This document shows positions 1 through 13,600 of a stretch of DNA of 64,000 bases, piece by piece (within the stretch, counting starts at the first letter, position 1; each line of letters starts with the position of its first letter). Source of the stretch: Budorcas taxicolor. Its lineage: Eukaryota > Chordata > Mammalia > Artiodactyla > Bovidae. Where the stretch lies: contig NC_068910.1 of the NCBI RefSeq assembly GCF_023091745.1, positions 50,021,272 through 50,085,271 of the forward strand, read 5' to 3'. The translations under genes and the position numbers were made by a program. The notes beneath the pieces are model-generated. The model was not told the DNA's origin and made no database searches. It worked only from the letters and a program-made list of their open reading frames with translations.

Positions 1-178
1 TGTGTTCCACATCCTGAATCCCCCTCCCACCTCCCTCCCCATCCCATCCCTCTGGGTCATCCCAGAGCACCAGCCCTGAGCACCCTGTCTCATGCATTGA
101 ACCTGGACTGGTGATCTGTTTCACGTATGATAATATACATGTTTCAATGCTATTCTTTCCAATCACCCACTTAGGATT
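1..178 (-). repeat. L1 3' UTR fragment
   Basis: The stretch matches 50227-50405 of this window (3' UTR of a ruminant L1) in the same orientation, with the same run of CCTCCCACCTCCCTCCCC and the same downstream order. It continues off the left edge. Confidence 0.85.
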
Positions 179-1558
179 TTCCTACCCTTTTTGCAGAGTC
201 ACTTTGAAGATCCCTTATCTTTTGGGGGTATTCCGGGAATTCTGAAGTTTAGAACTGTCGCACAACCATTGTGGAGGGAAGAGGTTAAAAACGTGGAAAG
301 AAGGTTAGGTGTAAACTAAACTTCAAAAAGGACAGAGACTCGTAGTATACCTAAATGTGTCGGATCCTTTGTGTTGAAATGCATTGATGTGGGGCTTTCC
401 CGGTGGTCCAGTGGCTAAGATTCCGACCTCCCAATGCAGAGGGCTGGGGTTCAGTCCCTGGCCAGGGAACTAGATCCCACATGCTGCAACTAAAGATCCT
501 GTGTGCTGCAAGCTAAGACCTGATGCAGCCAAATATTAAAAAAAAAATGCATTGATGTTAATACAATCCATACGTTAAAGGGGAAAGAAAATGTTCCAGT
601 TGGAAGGTTTGTAAAGGGATTCTTCTGAAAACATAAACAACCGTGGGGGTAATGAAAGAACAGTGGGTCAGAAAGGACCACCAGAAGAAAGGAAGAGAAT
701 TAGAAGGTGGACAAAAGAAGAAGCAGGGAACCTGAGCATTGTCTCTCCTTTTGACTTTACTTACATAGTTGGCAAAGGCTGGCTTTTGTTTCTCCAATTT
801 TAGAATTAACTAACAGCAATTTAAGTGTGTTGAGGTACCGTTCAGGAACACTACACACTGGCTTACACTTCTCTTAAGAAATATTATATGGAGTCTAGCT
901 CTGCTGTTTTTAATACACAAGTTGAGGTGGCTAAATGAAACTTCAATTCAGGGACTCCTGAGTAAGTTCTTTGATATTTAAGTAACTTATTATCTTATTT
1001 CTGAATAAATAATTGTCTTCCTAAGGAGGAGGTAACTTCTCTTTCTCATGTAGCCCCAGGCTGATTTATTTTCTCTTGCTCTATAGATGCTCTATGCTTG
1101 TAGGCTATTCTTTGAAGGGGTAATAAGGTGTATTTAATTTTCTGCAGCATCATTTTTTTCTTTCTCCTAACATATCTTTTCATAAAGAGGTTAGTGGAGA
1201 AAAACTTATAGAATTTTTTACTTAGTGACATTTTATAAGGGTCATGTAGGATCCTGGGGCTGAATAAAGTTTGAGTAACAGATGGTAATTAGTTTAGAAC
1301 TAGAGGAGCAGAAATATCACTGAATGTCCTATTGGAAGTGATGGTTGCCCCCTCTCCCCTTCTCTTCTTCCCCTCCCTCTCTCACAACATGTAAGCTGAT
1401 AACATTGTGGTCTCAGAGCCTTTAAGACAAAAGAAAAACACATTCATCAGTCTTGTATTTGTCTGAAATTTGTTCTTGTGCCTTGATTCATTTTAAAATA
1501 TGTGCATTGGAGAGTAACTGCAGACTGATAAATTACTATTTTTTGTTTGATTTGCCAG
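179..1558 (+). other. MLH1: MLH1 intron 1 (3' part)
   Basis: Apart from the L1 piece before it and the SINE at 391-544, I see no gene or clear repeat. The final 60 nt are T-rich and lead into the exon 2 acceptor. Confidence 0.85.
391..544 (+). repeat. CHR-type tRNA-derived SINE with perfect target duplication
   Basis: It has the ruminant/cetacean CHR consensus order (TGGTCCAGTGGCTAAGA, then GGGTTCAGTCCCTGGCCAGG, then an A-rich tail). It is flanked by perfect 14-bp copies of aaatgcattgatgt at 377-390 and 545-558. Confidence 0.9.
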
Positions 1559-1649
1559 TTTAGATGCAAAATCCACAAGTATTCAAGTGGTTGTTAAAGA
1601 GGGAGGCCTGAAGTTGATTCAGATTCAAGACAATGGCACTGGGATCAGG
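1559..1649 (+). CDS. MLH1: MLH1 exon 2 (91 nt)
   Basis: The exon follows a TTTGCCAG acceptor and ends at AGG|GTGAGT. It covers human residues 39-69 and starts with the third base of Cys39. It encodes LDAKSTSIQ, VVKEGGLKL and the GHKL motif II DNGTGI, whose Asp and Gly contact the adenine and the magnesium-water network of ATP. Length is the same as in human. One conservative change is seen (Ile to Val before VKEGG). Confidence 0.97.
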
Positions 1650-4600
1650 GTGAGTAAAACCTCAGAGCAGCAGGATGTTTGTGTGCTTCTTGTGTTGCAT
1701 CTGCAGGAAGTGGTGGAACTTTGCCCTGTTCTGGAAACTTCAGGCTTTTATGGATGGGATTGTTTGAGAACTTCAACACCAACAATAAATATTTATTGAA
1801 TACCTATTCCATGCCGGGCAGTGTTTAGGAGAGTAAGGAGGTCAGGGATCGAGCCATGAGGCCGTTTAAAGGTTGAGTGTTCTGAGCAGAGAGAACGATA
1901 CACAAAAAAACGGCAAAATGGGAGCTTGCCTGACATGCTGAAGGACTAGCAAGGAGCTTGGGGTGCCTAGAGCAGGGTGGTGGGGGAGTGCAAGGGTAGC
2001 AGGAGAGGAGGTCTGAGGGGAGCAGGCTGAGCATGCAGGAACCTGTGGGACCTTCTGCAGTCTTTGGCCTTTACTCTGGATGAGGAGGGATATGATTAGA
2101 ACATTTTGAGCCAAGAGGTAACATGGTTTGACAAGTTGTATAAGAACTCTTCTCTCTGCAGTGTGGAAAATAGACTGTAGCAGGGCAGGACAGAAGCAGT
2201 GATATTCTTTGTTGGTGATGATGAACAAAGCTCTCAGAATTTGCTGGTGTAGGAAGTAAGAGAGAGGAGTCAAGAATGACTTCAAGGTTTTGGCCTGTGC
2301 AAATAGAAAAAGAAGCTGCCATCTACTGATGGGAAGGCTATGAAACAGGCGGATTTGGGAAGATCAGAAATTCATCTGGGGGTGTGTTAAATTTAAGATG
2401 CCTGTTAGCTGGATCCATGTGTGAGTTTGAAGTGCAAAGTAGAGGTTTGCGCTGGAGATACAAATTTGGTGTATTTGCATTTAATGGTATTAAAAGCCAT
2501 GAGACTCACATGAAGAGAAACTTGACATGATTAGTCATTAGGGAAATAGAAATAAAAACTTCAGTGAGATCCCACTTGACATCAGTTAGGATGGTTGTTA
2601 TAATTGATTAATTAATAAAAACATTGTCACCATATCCTGCCTGCCATGTGCTTCATACAGTGGGGTGTCACTCCCGGACCTTTCTTCAGATGTGTAAGCT
2701 CCCTCATCCATTAAACCTTTGGTGTCTCAAAAAGGAAATTTTGGCAAGGATGTTGAGACATTGGAGCTCTTGTACATTGCTGGTGGGAGTATCAAATAGT
2801 GCAGCCACTGTGGAAGAAAATTAAACAATTGGCATATGATCCAGCAATTCCACTTCTGGGTTTATAGCCCAAAGAGTTGAAAGCAAGGTCTTAAAGAGAT
2901 TTGCACACTCATGTTCATAGCAACATATTCATGATATTCCAAAGGTGGAGGCAACAGATGAGTGGATAAGCAATATATGATAAATACATAGAATGGAATG
3001 TTATTCATCCTTAGAAAGGAGTGAATTTTTGACAAACGCTATTACATGGATGAACCCTAAAGACAGATGCTAAGTGGAATTAGCCAGTCACAAAAGGACA
3101 TATACTATTTGTTTCCACTTACATGGCATACCTAATGTAGTTAAATCTTTAGAATCAGAAAGTAGAATGGTGGTTCCCAGGGGCTTGGGGGAGGGGGAAT
3201 GGAGAGCTTTTGTTTAATGGGTACATTTTCCATTTGGGGAGATTTCAGAGTTCTGGACATGGAAGTTGGTGATGGTTGCACAATATTGTGAATGTACTTC
3301 ATACACCTAGAGAGGGTTAAAGTGGTAAATTTTGTTAATTTTTTTACTGCAATTAAATATATCTAAATTTTTAATAAAGGAGTTTCCTAATACAGTAATA
3401 ATTTTTGTACAATCTGTGAGCCTGCATGAGATCATCAAGAGAATGAGTGTGGACAGAGCAGAGGTCTAGGGATGGAACTGTGGATTATCTGCTGTCAGGG
3501 GAGCTGAGACAGAAGCAGCAGGCCAGGCTGAGAACCAGGTGAGTGAAGAGGAGGGAGTGCCAGGGCCTCGTAATTCTGGAGCCCAGAGAGGAGGCTCCTG
3601 CTGAGTTAGAACTCTTCTCCCAAGAGCATTTTCTTCCTGGAGTCAGTCAAGAAAAGGGAAATTCAGAAAGATTGGGAAAAACGAGTAACATAATCATTTA
3701 CTTGTTTCTTTGCACCTTGTAGAAAGAAGATCTTGAGATTGTGTGTGAGAGGTTCACCACAAGTAAACTGCAGTCCTTTGAGGATTTAGCTCATATTTCT
3801 ACGTATGGCTTTCGAGGTGAGGTAAGCTGAGGATTGAAGCAGAGTATAAATATCCTCCTGTGATAATATTTCTGCCATTTGTCAGCCTATGTTTCTCAAC
3901 AGGTCAGTAAGATATCATACTCTTTACTTGTTCAGTTCAGTTCAGTCGCTCAGTCATGTCCAACTCTTTGCAACCCCACGGACTGCAGCACGCCAGGCTT
4001 CCCTGTCCATCACCAACTCCTGGAGTTTGCTCAAATTCATGTCCGTTGAGTCGGTGATGCCATCCAACCATCTCATCCTCTGTCATCCCCTTCTCTTCCT
4101 GCCTTCAATCTTTCTCAGTATCAGTGTAGTTTCAAATGAGTCAGCTCTTCACATCAGGTGGCCAGAGTACTGGAGCTTCAGCCTCAGCATCAGTCCCTCT
4201 GATGAACACCCAGGACTGATTTCCTTTAGGATGGACTGGTTTGATCTCCTTGCAGTCCAAGGGACTCTCAAGAGTCTTCTCCAACACCACAGGTCAAAGC
4301 ATCAGTTCTTTGGCGCTCAGCCTTCTTTATGGTCCAGCTGTCACATCCATACATGACAGCTGGGAAAACCATAGCTTTGACTAGATGGACCTTTGTTGGC
4401 AAAGGAACGTCTCTGCTTTTTAATATTATGTATCTCCAGAGACATCCAAGTCTCCTGATGGAAGAAGACCGTACCACCTACCAAGTTTTCTTGTCCCAAA
4501 TCAGATGTGAATCTCAGGCAATAGTTAGATCTAAGTACCAGTATACCAAAAGTACAGAGAATGAGGGAGCATGGTACAGGGGGCTGAGACTGGGAAATCA

Positions 4601-7600
4601 CTTGATAAAAAACTTGTTTCCTATAAAGTAAACTGCACAGGGGTAGAAAGGCAAAGAAGGGAGCCAGAATCAAGAGGTTAGGGGGATTTAAGAGGCATAT
4701 GAGCCAGCTCCAACGTGTAGATATTACTTGGATCCTGATTTGCATAAACAAATTTTTTTGAGACATAATTGAACTCAGATTGATTATTTGATTTTATTGA
4801 AAAATTACTGTTAATTTTCTTGATATAAAGAGTTTTATGGGGTTTTAATTTTTTGAGTCCTAATCTTTTAAATTATATTCTGATATATCTATAAATGAAA
4901 TTATATGGCCTATCATGGGGACTTATGACATAGAAAATGGATAAAGATACTTTTAAGACTAAAATAACTTATATTTTTATGACAATACTCTGGATATAAA
5001 GATATCGTTCAGTATATGTAGGACTACATAAATTATAATGGGTACGTACTGTTCTATTACTCATATGTACTGTAGTCTATTTAAAGGTTTCCTGTTGAAC
5101 ATTTATGCTCTTTGCCATTTTTTTCATGCCTAATGCTCTGGTGAACATTCACATGTACAGTGTGTTTTGTTCAGTTAATTTTCTTAGGATAAATTTATAG
5201 ATATAATGTTTGTGAGTAAAAATATGCATATATTTCCAGTAACTTGTATTAGCTTCCTATTGCTGCTCCCCCAAATGACCACAATCTTAGTGGTTTAAAA
5301 CAACACACATTTGTTATCTTATGATTCTGGAGGTAGGGGACATGGGTATCACTGTGCTAAAATCCAGGTGTTGGTCAGGCAGTGTTCCGGCTGTATTCTG
5401 GGGGCTTTGGGGTACCAGAGAAACTGTTTGGGGGTAGTTATTTGGGGGGATGAGAGGGAAGGGAAGGGAAGGGAATGGAGCCAATTATTTTTCATTTTAG
5501 GCCTTTTTGTAGTTTTTAAATTTTTTATCATGTGAATGCATTTTTACTTTGATTTTTTTTCTTTTTTTAATTAAAAGGCAGCTTTTTATGACCCAGTTGC
5601 CACAATTCTGATCAAATCCAGGTGGTCTGAAGCACCCGCCAGCTCACAGTGATCCCCAAGTTGTTCAGGAAGGAGTAGCATCAGACTGTGAACCTTGAGG
5701 TTCCCCTGACTTCAAGTAGGTCTCAGGTCAGCCCTGGCAAAGCAGTTTCGTTCTGACCTTGCAGCTTCCTGAGTCAGTTCCTAAGCCCAGGGCCTTCTGC
5801 AGCCTTAGCCCAGTTGTAGGATATCTTTGGGGTTGTGATTAAACAGGGAAGATTTACTGAGGGATTGCTATGTGCCATCCATGGTTCTCAGCCCTTTGTA
5901 TGTATTAACCCTTTCACACTTGACAACTCTGAAAGAGTAGGTTCTGTTATTATTGCCCTGTTTGACATATTGGGAAACTGACACTCAGACTTTAAGAAGT
6001 GTGGCTGGAGTGCACAGCTGGAAAGTGGCAGAATGGGGAACTGAGCCCTGGCAGTTTGACTTCAGAGTCTGTGTTGTTATCCTCTTCCCCCAGTGCCTGT
6101 ACAAAGGCCCCTGAAGCAGCTGGATCATCTGCCAGTGGCTTGCTTTCTTCATGGTGTTGGGTAGTGTTGTAGTATTGGATGTATTTCATGTCTTTCCTTA
6201 TCAGAATCTCAAAATCATTAAAAAAAAATCAAGTCTCAAAATTGTTTACACATTTAATAATGAAAATTAGGACTTCTCTATAACTTAGATGGTAAAGAAC
6301 CTGCCTGCAATGCAGGAGACCTGGGTTTGATCCCTGGGTCAGGAAGATTCTCGAGAAGGGAATGGCAACCTACTCCAGTATTCTTGCCTGGAGAATCCCG
6401 TGGACAGAGGAGCCTGGTGGGCTATAGTCGTTGGGGTTGCAAAGAGTCAGACTGAACTGGGTGGAAATTAGCTCATCACAATTCATCAGGGAAACCCAGC
6501 TAGGACCTGGTAATCTCTGAGCCTGAGCCATGGTCCTTGTTAATGAACTGAAGCTGCCACCACTGTATTTACTGTTTGCTCAGATGTAGTCACATATCAC
6601 AATGCTTAGGTTGTGTTTTTTAATGCTGTGATGTCCTGTGAAAGGAGATACAGGTTCCAAAGGGCCAGTGAATCAATCTTGATTTTCAGGGGGAAAAATA
6701 GTCATTTAAAAAAAAATTTGTTTCATCTTAATGGAATAATTAAAAATTTTTATTTCTAAACATTAAATTGCTTACAGAAAACAGTTGTGAATACAGTTTA
6801 CAACATGGTCAATTTGGAGTGGTTCCATTATCCTATTTCTGAAGGCAGCTTTAAAAGTGTTAGAAGACAAGTCATTGAGAATATTAAATATGCCTATAAT
6901 TCTACACCTGAACACCGTTGCTGTTAACATTAATTCTTGGTTGTGTTTTCTTTTTGGACTTATATATGTATATATTTTTTCCCCTCTTGTTCTAGTAATT
7001 ATGCTGCAGATTCCATTTGATAGCTTCCTTTTTTTTTTTTTAACGTGTGAGTTAAAAAACAAAAGAGCCAATTTAGGTAACTTCTCCCTTAATGCGAGAT
7101 GGGGGTGACCCAGGAGTGGGCGTTTCTTTCACTCCATGTCCTTTCCTTCCTTAGGCTTTGGCCAGCATAAGCCACGTGGCTCACGTCACCATTACAACCA
7201 AAACAGCTGACGGGAAGTGTGCGTACAGGTATAGTGCTGGCCTCTGCTTAGCGTATAGATTCATCCCGAAACATGCTTTTGGCCTGCAACTCAACGTAAT
7301 CCTGTCTGAACAAGAATGTTACCTTTTTTTGCCTAGATCTTGGGTACATTTTCTTTCCTCCGTTTGTATTAGTTGATAATCCAAAGGGGTGGTTGTAAGT
7401 AATAATCTTCCTTCATGAACTTGTGAAAGGTATGCTGTAACAGATTACAAGTGCCTAGCACCGGGTCTGTTACGCCGAGGAGGGCTGAGTCTCTGGGAGC
7501 TGGGATGTCACTCTGCCCCTTGGCCCTTCAGCAGGGCATGGCTTTGGCCTGATTACGCGGCTGTTGGGGGTGCCAGAGGACTGTGACTCCTTAGCTGCCT

Positions 7601-10600
7601 CTGATCCCCAGCCGCACATGAGTGCCCCTGTGGATTCCTTCCCACAGGTGCCCACTGGCTGTCTCTTGTGCTGGCACAGAACAGGAAGGGGATTCAAGGA
7701 ATCAAAATCATACCTTTGCTCTCATAACCATTGGCTAGTACTAGTGAAAGATGGGTATTCAAATCTAATTCCTGCCAAAAAGGAGACTTTTTTGCTTATC
7801 ATACAGAGTGTTGGTTTGTATAGAGAACAGCTTCAGCAGAGGGCAGTTCTGTCTGTTTCTCAGCCCTCTCCCACAGATGAGTGTGTGCCGTCATGGACGA
7901 TGGAGCATTTCAGTCTGCAGCACTTGGTGCTGAAGGGGGCTGACTAGATGCAGATTGCAGCAGCCCTAGGACCTGGCTGGGCTGATAGGATTAGAATCTC
8001 TTCTCACAAATAGGGGAGGCGCTTGTGAGTGAATGTCTTCTGAAATAGCCTGGGGCACAGGCTCCATTTCTTTGCCTCTGGAGTGTTATGCCCCTGCTTG
8101 GAACCTCTCATAGCTCCCCCTGTGTGGCAGGATGAAATCCAGAGTCTTCGTCATAGCAGCTCATGCACTCCCCAGGTGCTCAGTCCATCTTTCCAGCCTG
8201 TCCCCACAGCCGTGCTGCTACATATTCTAAAACTTCTGTGCTTTTGTCTGTCTTTTCCCTTCCTGGATGGACTTCCTTGCCCTCTCCACTTGAGAAGACA
8301 GCAGTCTAGGACCCAGGTGAAGTGTCATCTCTTCTGAGATACTTCCTCCCATCCTACCCCAGGCTCAATGTTTTCCTTCTCTGGACCACTTGACACCTTG
8401 TCCCACACTTCAGGGAACAATCTGTCCCCTCACGAAATCAAGAAACTCCCAAGGCCTGTCTCTGTTTCAGGATGTTTACAGGCCTGATACATGATAGCCC
8501 TTCAATAAATGATTGCAGAATTATTGAAAAAATGTTACTGTCATCTTAGGCAGTGTCATAACTTTTGTTTGTAGCCCAGAACTCAGAAACTAAAAATGCA
8601 GTAGTTGGTAAACAAAAAAAAAAATAGGGATCTTTTTCCCCCTTCTTTGGTACCCATTTAGGATGGTTATGGAAGTAGAAAAATGGAGGAAGCTGGTAAC
8701 TCGGATAACATATAACATTGCTGTATTTTAATCTGTTGTTGATGTAACTTACTTTTTTACTCTTTGGAGAAGTATCTCTTCTCTATTAGCTACCAGTATC
8801 TTTTATGTTTTGTGATAGAGCTCATTACTCAGATGGAAAGCTGAAAGCGCCTCCTAAACCATGTGCAGGCAATCAAGGGACCCAAATCACGGTAAGAATG
8901 GTACACAGGACGTGACATTGTTGAGAAAGAGCTTTGTATAAATACTGAAATAAAAGGCAAAGTTGTCTCTGAGTTCTCAAAGGATTGATATAATGAATAT
9001 TTACTAGTTAATAGAAGCCTCAATATATCACCCTGTAAGAAAGAGAAATGATGATTGATTTTTATCACATGGCAGCCTGCCCACAGCCTCTTTTTTTTAA
9101 GAGGCTGGGAGATTCTTCTATTGAGATGGCAGAAATTGGTGGCAGGATAGCTGCCATTGAAAGAACCTTAAACATGACTCCAGAAGACAAGTCCAGAGTC
9201 CTAACCTTGCCACTCAGCGGCAGCGTGTCCAGAGGCAAGTCATTTAATGGCCGTTCATCTTACTTTGCTCCTCTAAGAAAGAAAGATGGCATGAGGAATA
9301 TCTGACCACTCATTCAAAGGGCACACGAGTAACGCAATTGTGTCATTAATCAGGAGAAAGGCTGTTAAGCTGCCTTATTCCTGTGGTGCCATGTTTGGTG
9401 TGCTTCTCTTCCAGGATCCCATACATCACCCCGCTATCACGTTACACGTCCCACCCCTGCACCCCCAGCCCCAGCCAGGGCACATCTGCTTGAAGGCCCC
9501 AAGCCCTGGGCTTGATGAGGCAGGTCAGGGGCGCAGCAATGAGGAAATGAACGTGTACTTTGCATCTCATGTTAAGCGGGATCTTGTATCTGGGACCACC
9601 GTATGATTTCCAAGAACCCCCAAAAGATCTAATAATTATTTCTAGTTTGCAAAAGTTTCATACCATGTGGTGTCACGACGGTTTATAAGTTTATCTTTGC
9701 CCCACTAAATCCTGTGCTGTTTTGGGCAGGACTGTGTATTTTATTGGTTGTCTTATTCCCAGCACAAGGCAAAGAGCCTGACGTGGAAGTGGACCCCAGT
9801 GCCTATCTGAGAAGTCAGTGAGTTAAGTGGGAGGCTTGCTTTCTCTTGTTAAGGCAGCCCCGTCTCCTGCCCTGTCTTCTAACACTTAGAACTGTGCTGG
9901 TGGTGAACATAGTTGGAGTCTCTGCCTCAAGACCATGCTGTATTTCCATATACTGCTGTGAATTTACAAAAATCAACCTTCTGTTCAGGTGGAGGACCTT
10001 TTTTACAACATATCCACGAGGAGGAAAGCTTTAAAAAACCCAAGCGAAGAGTATGGAAAAATTTTGGAAGTTGTCGGCAGGTACAGTCCACAACCTGGGC
10101 GTGGGTCTCTGAGTCATTCTGTCACCAGAGCAGTGTGTTCTGGTGCTTAGAAATGGAGAAGAGTTGCAGCGCTAAATGGTGAGCAGCAATACCAGCCTGT
10201 AAATTGTTTCTGGTCAAAGGTTAGGTCAAGGTTATTCTCTCTCTCTCTCTGAAAGAGAATAACAGTGCAGGAGGTGTTCAGGCTACATTCTCAAGATGTC
10301 TTTAAGACAGCCTAAATCTTTTGAGTTTGTGAAAATAAAACTATAGGCAAGGAGGAGAAAATGAATTCTGGGTTTTCTGTCATGTCACCAGGAGAGAGCA
10401 GTTGTTTGCTGTATCTGTGAAGGGTCTTTGGTGGCAGGCAAAACAGACTGTAGCTAACCTAGGCCCAAAAGAAATTCATTGAAAGGCTCGGAGTGACTCA
10501 GCAAGTAGAAGAAACTGTAGACAGCTGCTTCTTGAAATGGTCAAGAAGCAAGGTGGCTTCAGGGGTTTAATGTAGTGTCTGCGTCCCAACTCTTTTCATT

Positions 10601-13600
10601 CCTCTCCTGAGTCTGCTCAATGGTGTCTTCTGGGAGAGTGCATCTGATTGGCATAGCCTGGGTCCCCCCGTTGTGTGCCCACATCTGTGGGGAGGTGATT
10701 TCTCGATTGACATTCTGAGAAAGGATATACAGGTGGAAGGGGGAGAGGTGGTGTCCCAAAGGAAAGAGTAGGGGCTGTTAACAGGGAGAAGGGACCCAGG
10801 GCAGGTGAAAACAGCGTCATGTCCAGGATTGACTTAACCTGCGAGTACAGTGGCTACAGCGTGGCTCTTTGAGCCTGCGAGTCCTTGAGTTGCAACAGAG
10901 GTGTGTTACCTATTTCTCAGTATTGCTACAAAATCTAAAGTCAGTAAAACATGTCCCTCTAATAAGGTGGAATGGACTTTGTTAGATAAAGTCCACTTTG
11001 TTAATAAAGTGGAATGGACTTCCACATCAAGTTTCTTTGCTTTTTCCCCTGGAGTCATATGAATCAGTATCAGAATGTTAATTAGCTCCTGGAAATAGAG
11101 GCATTCTGGATGACTGTTTTGGTTCTAGGTGCGGTAAGTGAACTGTTACTGAATAAGCGCATTTTGCTAGGCACAGTCCTTCAGTTCCTGGGGCCCATGG
11201 AGGGAGGAGAAGTAAATGGGAGCCAGTGGAGAAAAGGCTGAGAGATCCTGAAGCGGGACCTCGTGGGGAGGAAGACATGGGTGAAGAGGGGGCTGTGTTA
11301 GGGTCTCAGAGAGAACAGTACAGGGGGTGTTCAGGCTACATTCTCAGGAAGTTTTTGAGGGCACTCAGATGAGTTTGAAGATAAAACTAGGCAAGGAGGA
11401 GATTGTATTGAAATACCCTCAAGTCTAGTCAGCAATGCATGGAAGCAAAAGGGAAACCTATTTTTTGTTCATTTCTGCCACATTTAGCAATGAGATCTTC
11501 ATGCAGTCTCTGTTGGTTTATTTTCATGTGGGCAAAACATGATATTTGAAGATATTTTTGTATGTACATATCTTTGTTTAGATTAGTTAACTCCACTGAT
11601 TAAACTGCAGGGGACTCTTCCTCGTATGGTGCATTTGGCTTCTCTTTTTTACTATTTTGTTTTTTCTCTGCCAGGTATGCAATACACAATTCAGGCATTG
11701 GTTTCTCAGTTAAAAAAGTAAGTTCTTAATTTATAAAGAATGGTTATGTATTATAAAAGAAGAAGGGTTGGTTTTTTTTTTTTTAAGAGTTGGCTGTGGA
11801 GACAAGGTCATGGTATTTCAGTCAGCCCTGTTCTGTTTATCAGCAAGGTGAAACAGTAGCTGACGTCAGGACCCTGCCAAATGCCACCACCGTGGACAAC
11901 ATTCGCTCCATCTTTGGAAATGCTGTTAGCCGGTATGCTGATAACTTGCATTTTTTAAAATCTTCTGTGTTCTGTCACATTATTTTGGAATCTGTTTACA
12001 CTTGCCTGAAGAATTTTCTTTAACCAAGTACAGGCTTGTTTTTATGCTTCAGGCTTGTCGTGCTTCAGATTATTTCGTATAATCAGTGCTTCTTGGGTGC
12101 ACGTCATCTCCTAGGTGGTCTGGCTGCAGACTGTGTGTTTTTTTTAGGTCTCTGTCTTCAGAACATCTCTGGTGTAGAAGAATTCTGTCCTCCGTTGTTC
12201 CTGCTTGTCCTGTATTTTCATAATTGTCACTTGGATTGCATGTATTACCACTCAGCATTTATTGATTGCCTCCCATATTCTGGGCTTTGTGCCAGAAGTT
12301 AAAGATATAAAGACAAGTAAAATGTTTCTGCCCTTGAAGACTTTCCTTTCTGGTGGCAAGCAGTGTCATGTCCCTAGATCTTCATGGTCAAAGCCTCAGC
12401 AGGAAAATTGCTTGTATTCTCGATTTCTCATGGCACTCCCCTTGATGGGTGAAAGCTGCTGTTTCCAATACATATCCGTAGCTTAATCTCAGGGCTTTGC
12501 AAAGCCCAAAGTGTCTGCGTCATAATCTGAGGGGACAGTACTAAGCGCCTTCTGTATGCCAGGCAGGCCCCGGAAGCTGGAGGTACACAGATGAATGAGA
12601 CTGCCCCTGACTTCGCCTTTTCCAACAATCTTAAAAGCGGGAGCAGTAGTCCCACGACTGTTTTCTATTCCAAAGGGGACAAATTACTCACCCTTTGAAC
12701 AAAACCAGTTTCCTAACTAGAGAACGGTCAATTTGCTTTTAATTACCCTTTTGTTACTAATCAAGTGTTAAAGAATTATTTTTCCAGTGTGCTCCCAGAG
12801 CAAACAGAGAGTTCTGTTGACCAAATTTTAAGACCCAGTGAAACTTTTAAGAGCTCCTTGGCCAGATTCTAAGATTCAGAATTAGTTGTTATGAAACTCT
12901 TAGAGAGTATAAGAAACTGGAAATCCCACGGAGGAGCAGCTCCCAAAAGAGGTTTCCAGAAAACCAGCCTCTTTTTTGGGGAGAGAGGGCCTGCTGGTTC
13001 GCTGTGTGGGGAAGCATGGGAAGCTGTGCTCTGCGCAGACTTGGAGTACACACACTGCCTGTGGAGCATCAGCCATCCTTCTAGCAAGTGTGTAATGAGC
13101 TTCTGCTCCTTGCTGGCCACTGTGCTGTGGGGTAGAGATGGGGAGGAGGGAATAAAGCAGGAAGGATTCTTGCCCTCAGACGACTCATACTCTAATTGGA
13201 AAGACACAGGAAATAATTACTCCGTTCATTAGGGACTGTGCTCAGTGGCTTAAAGGAAAAGTAAAAGGTGGGGCGTCTCCTGAGATCAGGGAGAGAGATT
13301 GTCATGGAAGGCTCTTTGAGGAGGTGATGCCTAGATACGGTGGGTAAGGAGGAATTAACTAGCCGGTGTGCCAAGTCGCTTCGGTCGTGTTTGTGCGAGC
13401 CCATGCACTGTAGCCCTCGGGGCTCCTCTGTCCACAGGATTCCCCAGGCAAGAATACTGGAGTGGGTTGCCATTCCTACTCCAGGGGATCTTCCTGACCC
13501 AGGGATTAAACCGGTGTCTCTTAGGTGTCCTGCTTTGGCAGGCAGGTTCTTTACTACTAATCGCCACCTGGGAGGCCAAGCCAGCAGAGGGAACGTTCCA

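Larger units (their letters stand above)
3822..7154 (+). other. MLH1: MLH1 intron 3
   Basis: It holds a BovB 3' piece (3930-4432), an old repeat near 5245-5440, a MIR (about 5850-6110) and a Bov-tA SINE (6270-6461). About 4440-5240 and 6470-7130 are AT-rich with no feature I can support. Confidence 0.85.
10081..11674 (+). other. MLH1: MLH1 intron 6
   Basis: No named mobile element seen. It holds a hairpin (10231-10263), a diverged 100-bp direct repeat pair (10256-10357 and 11308-11402) and a short repeat/hairpin cluster (10961-11021). Confidence 0.75.

Noticed and set aside
1559..1799. Open frames that run from MLH1 exons into introns (for example 1587-1799, 11790-12023, 21528-21986)
   Set aside because: They contain real exon sequence but continue past the splice donors. 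The exon boundaries are set by GT-AG sites and conserved lengths.
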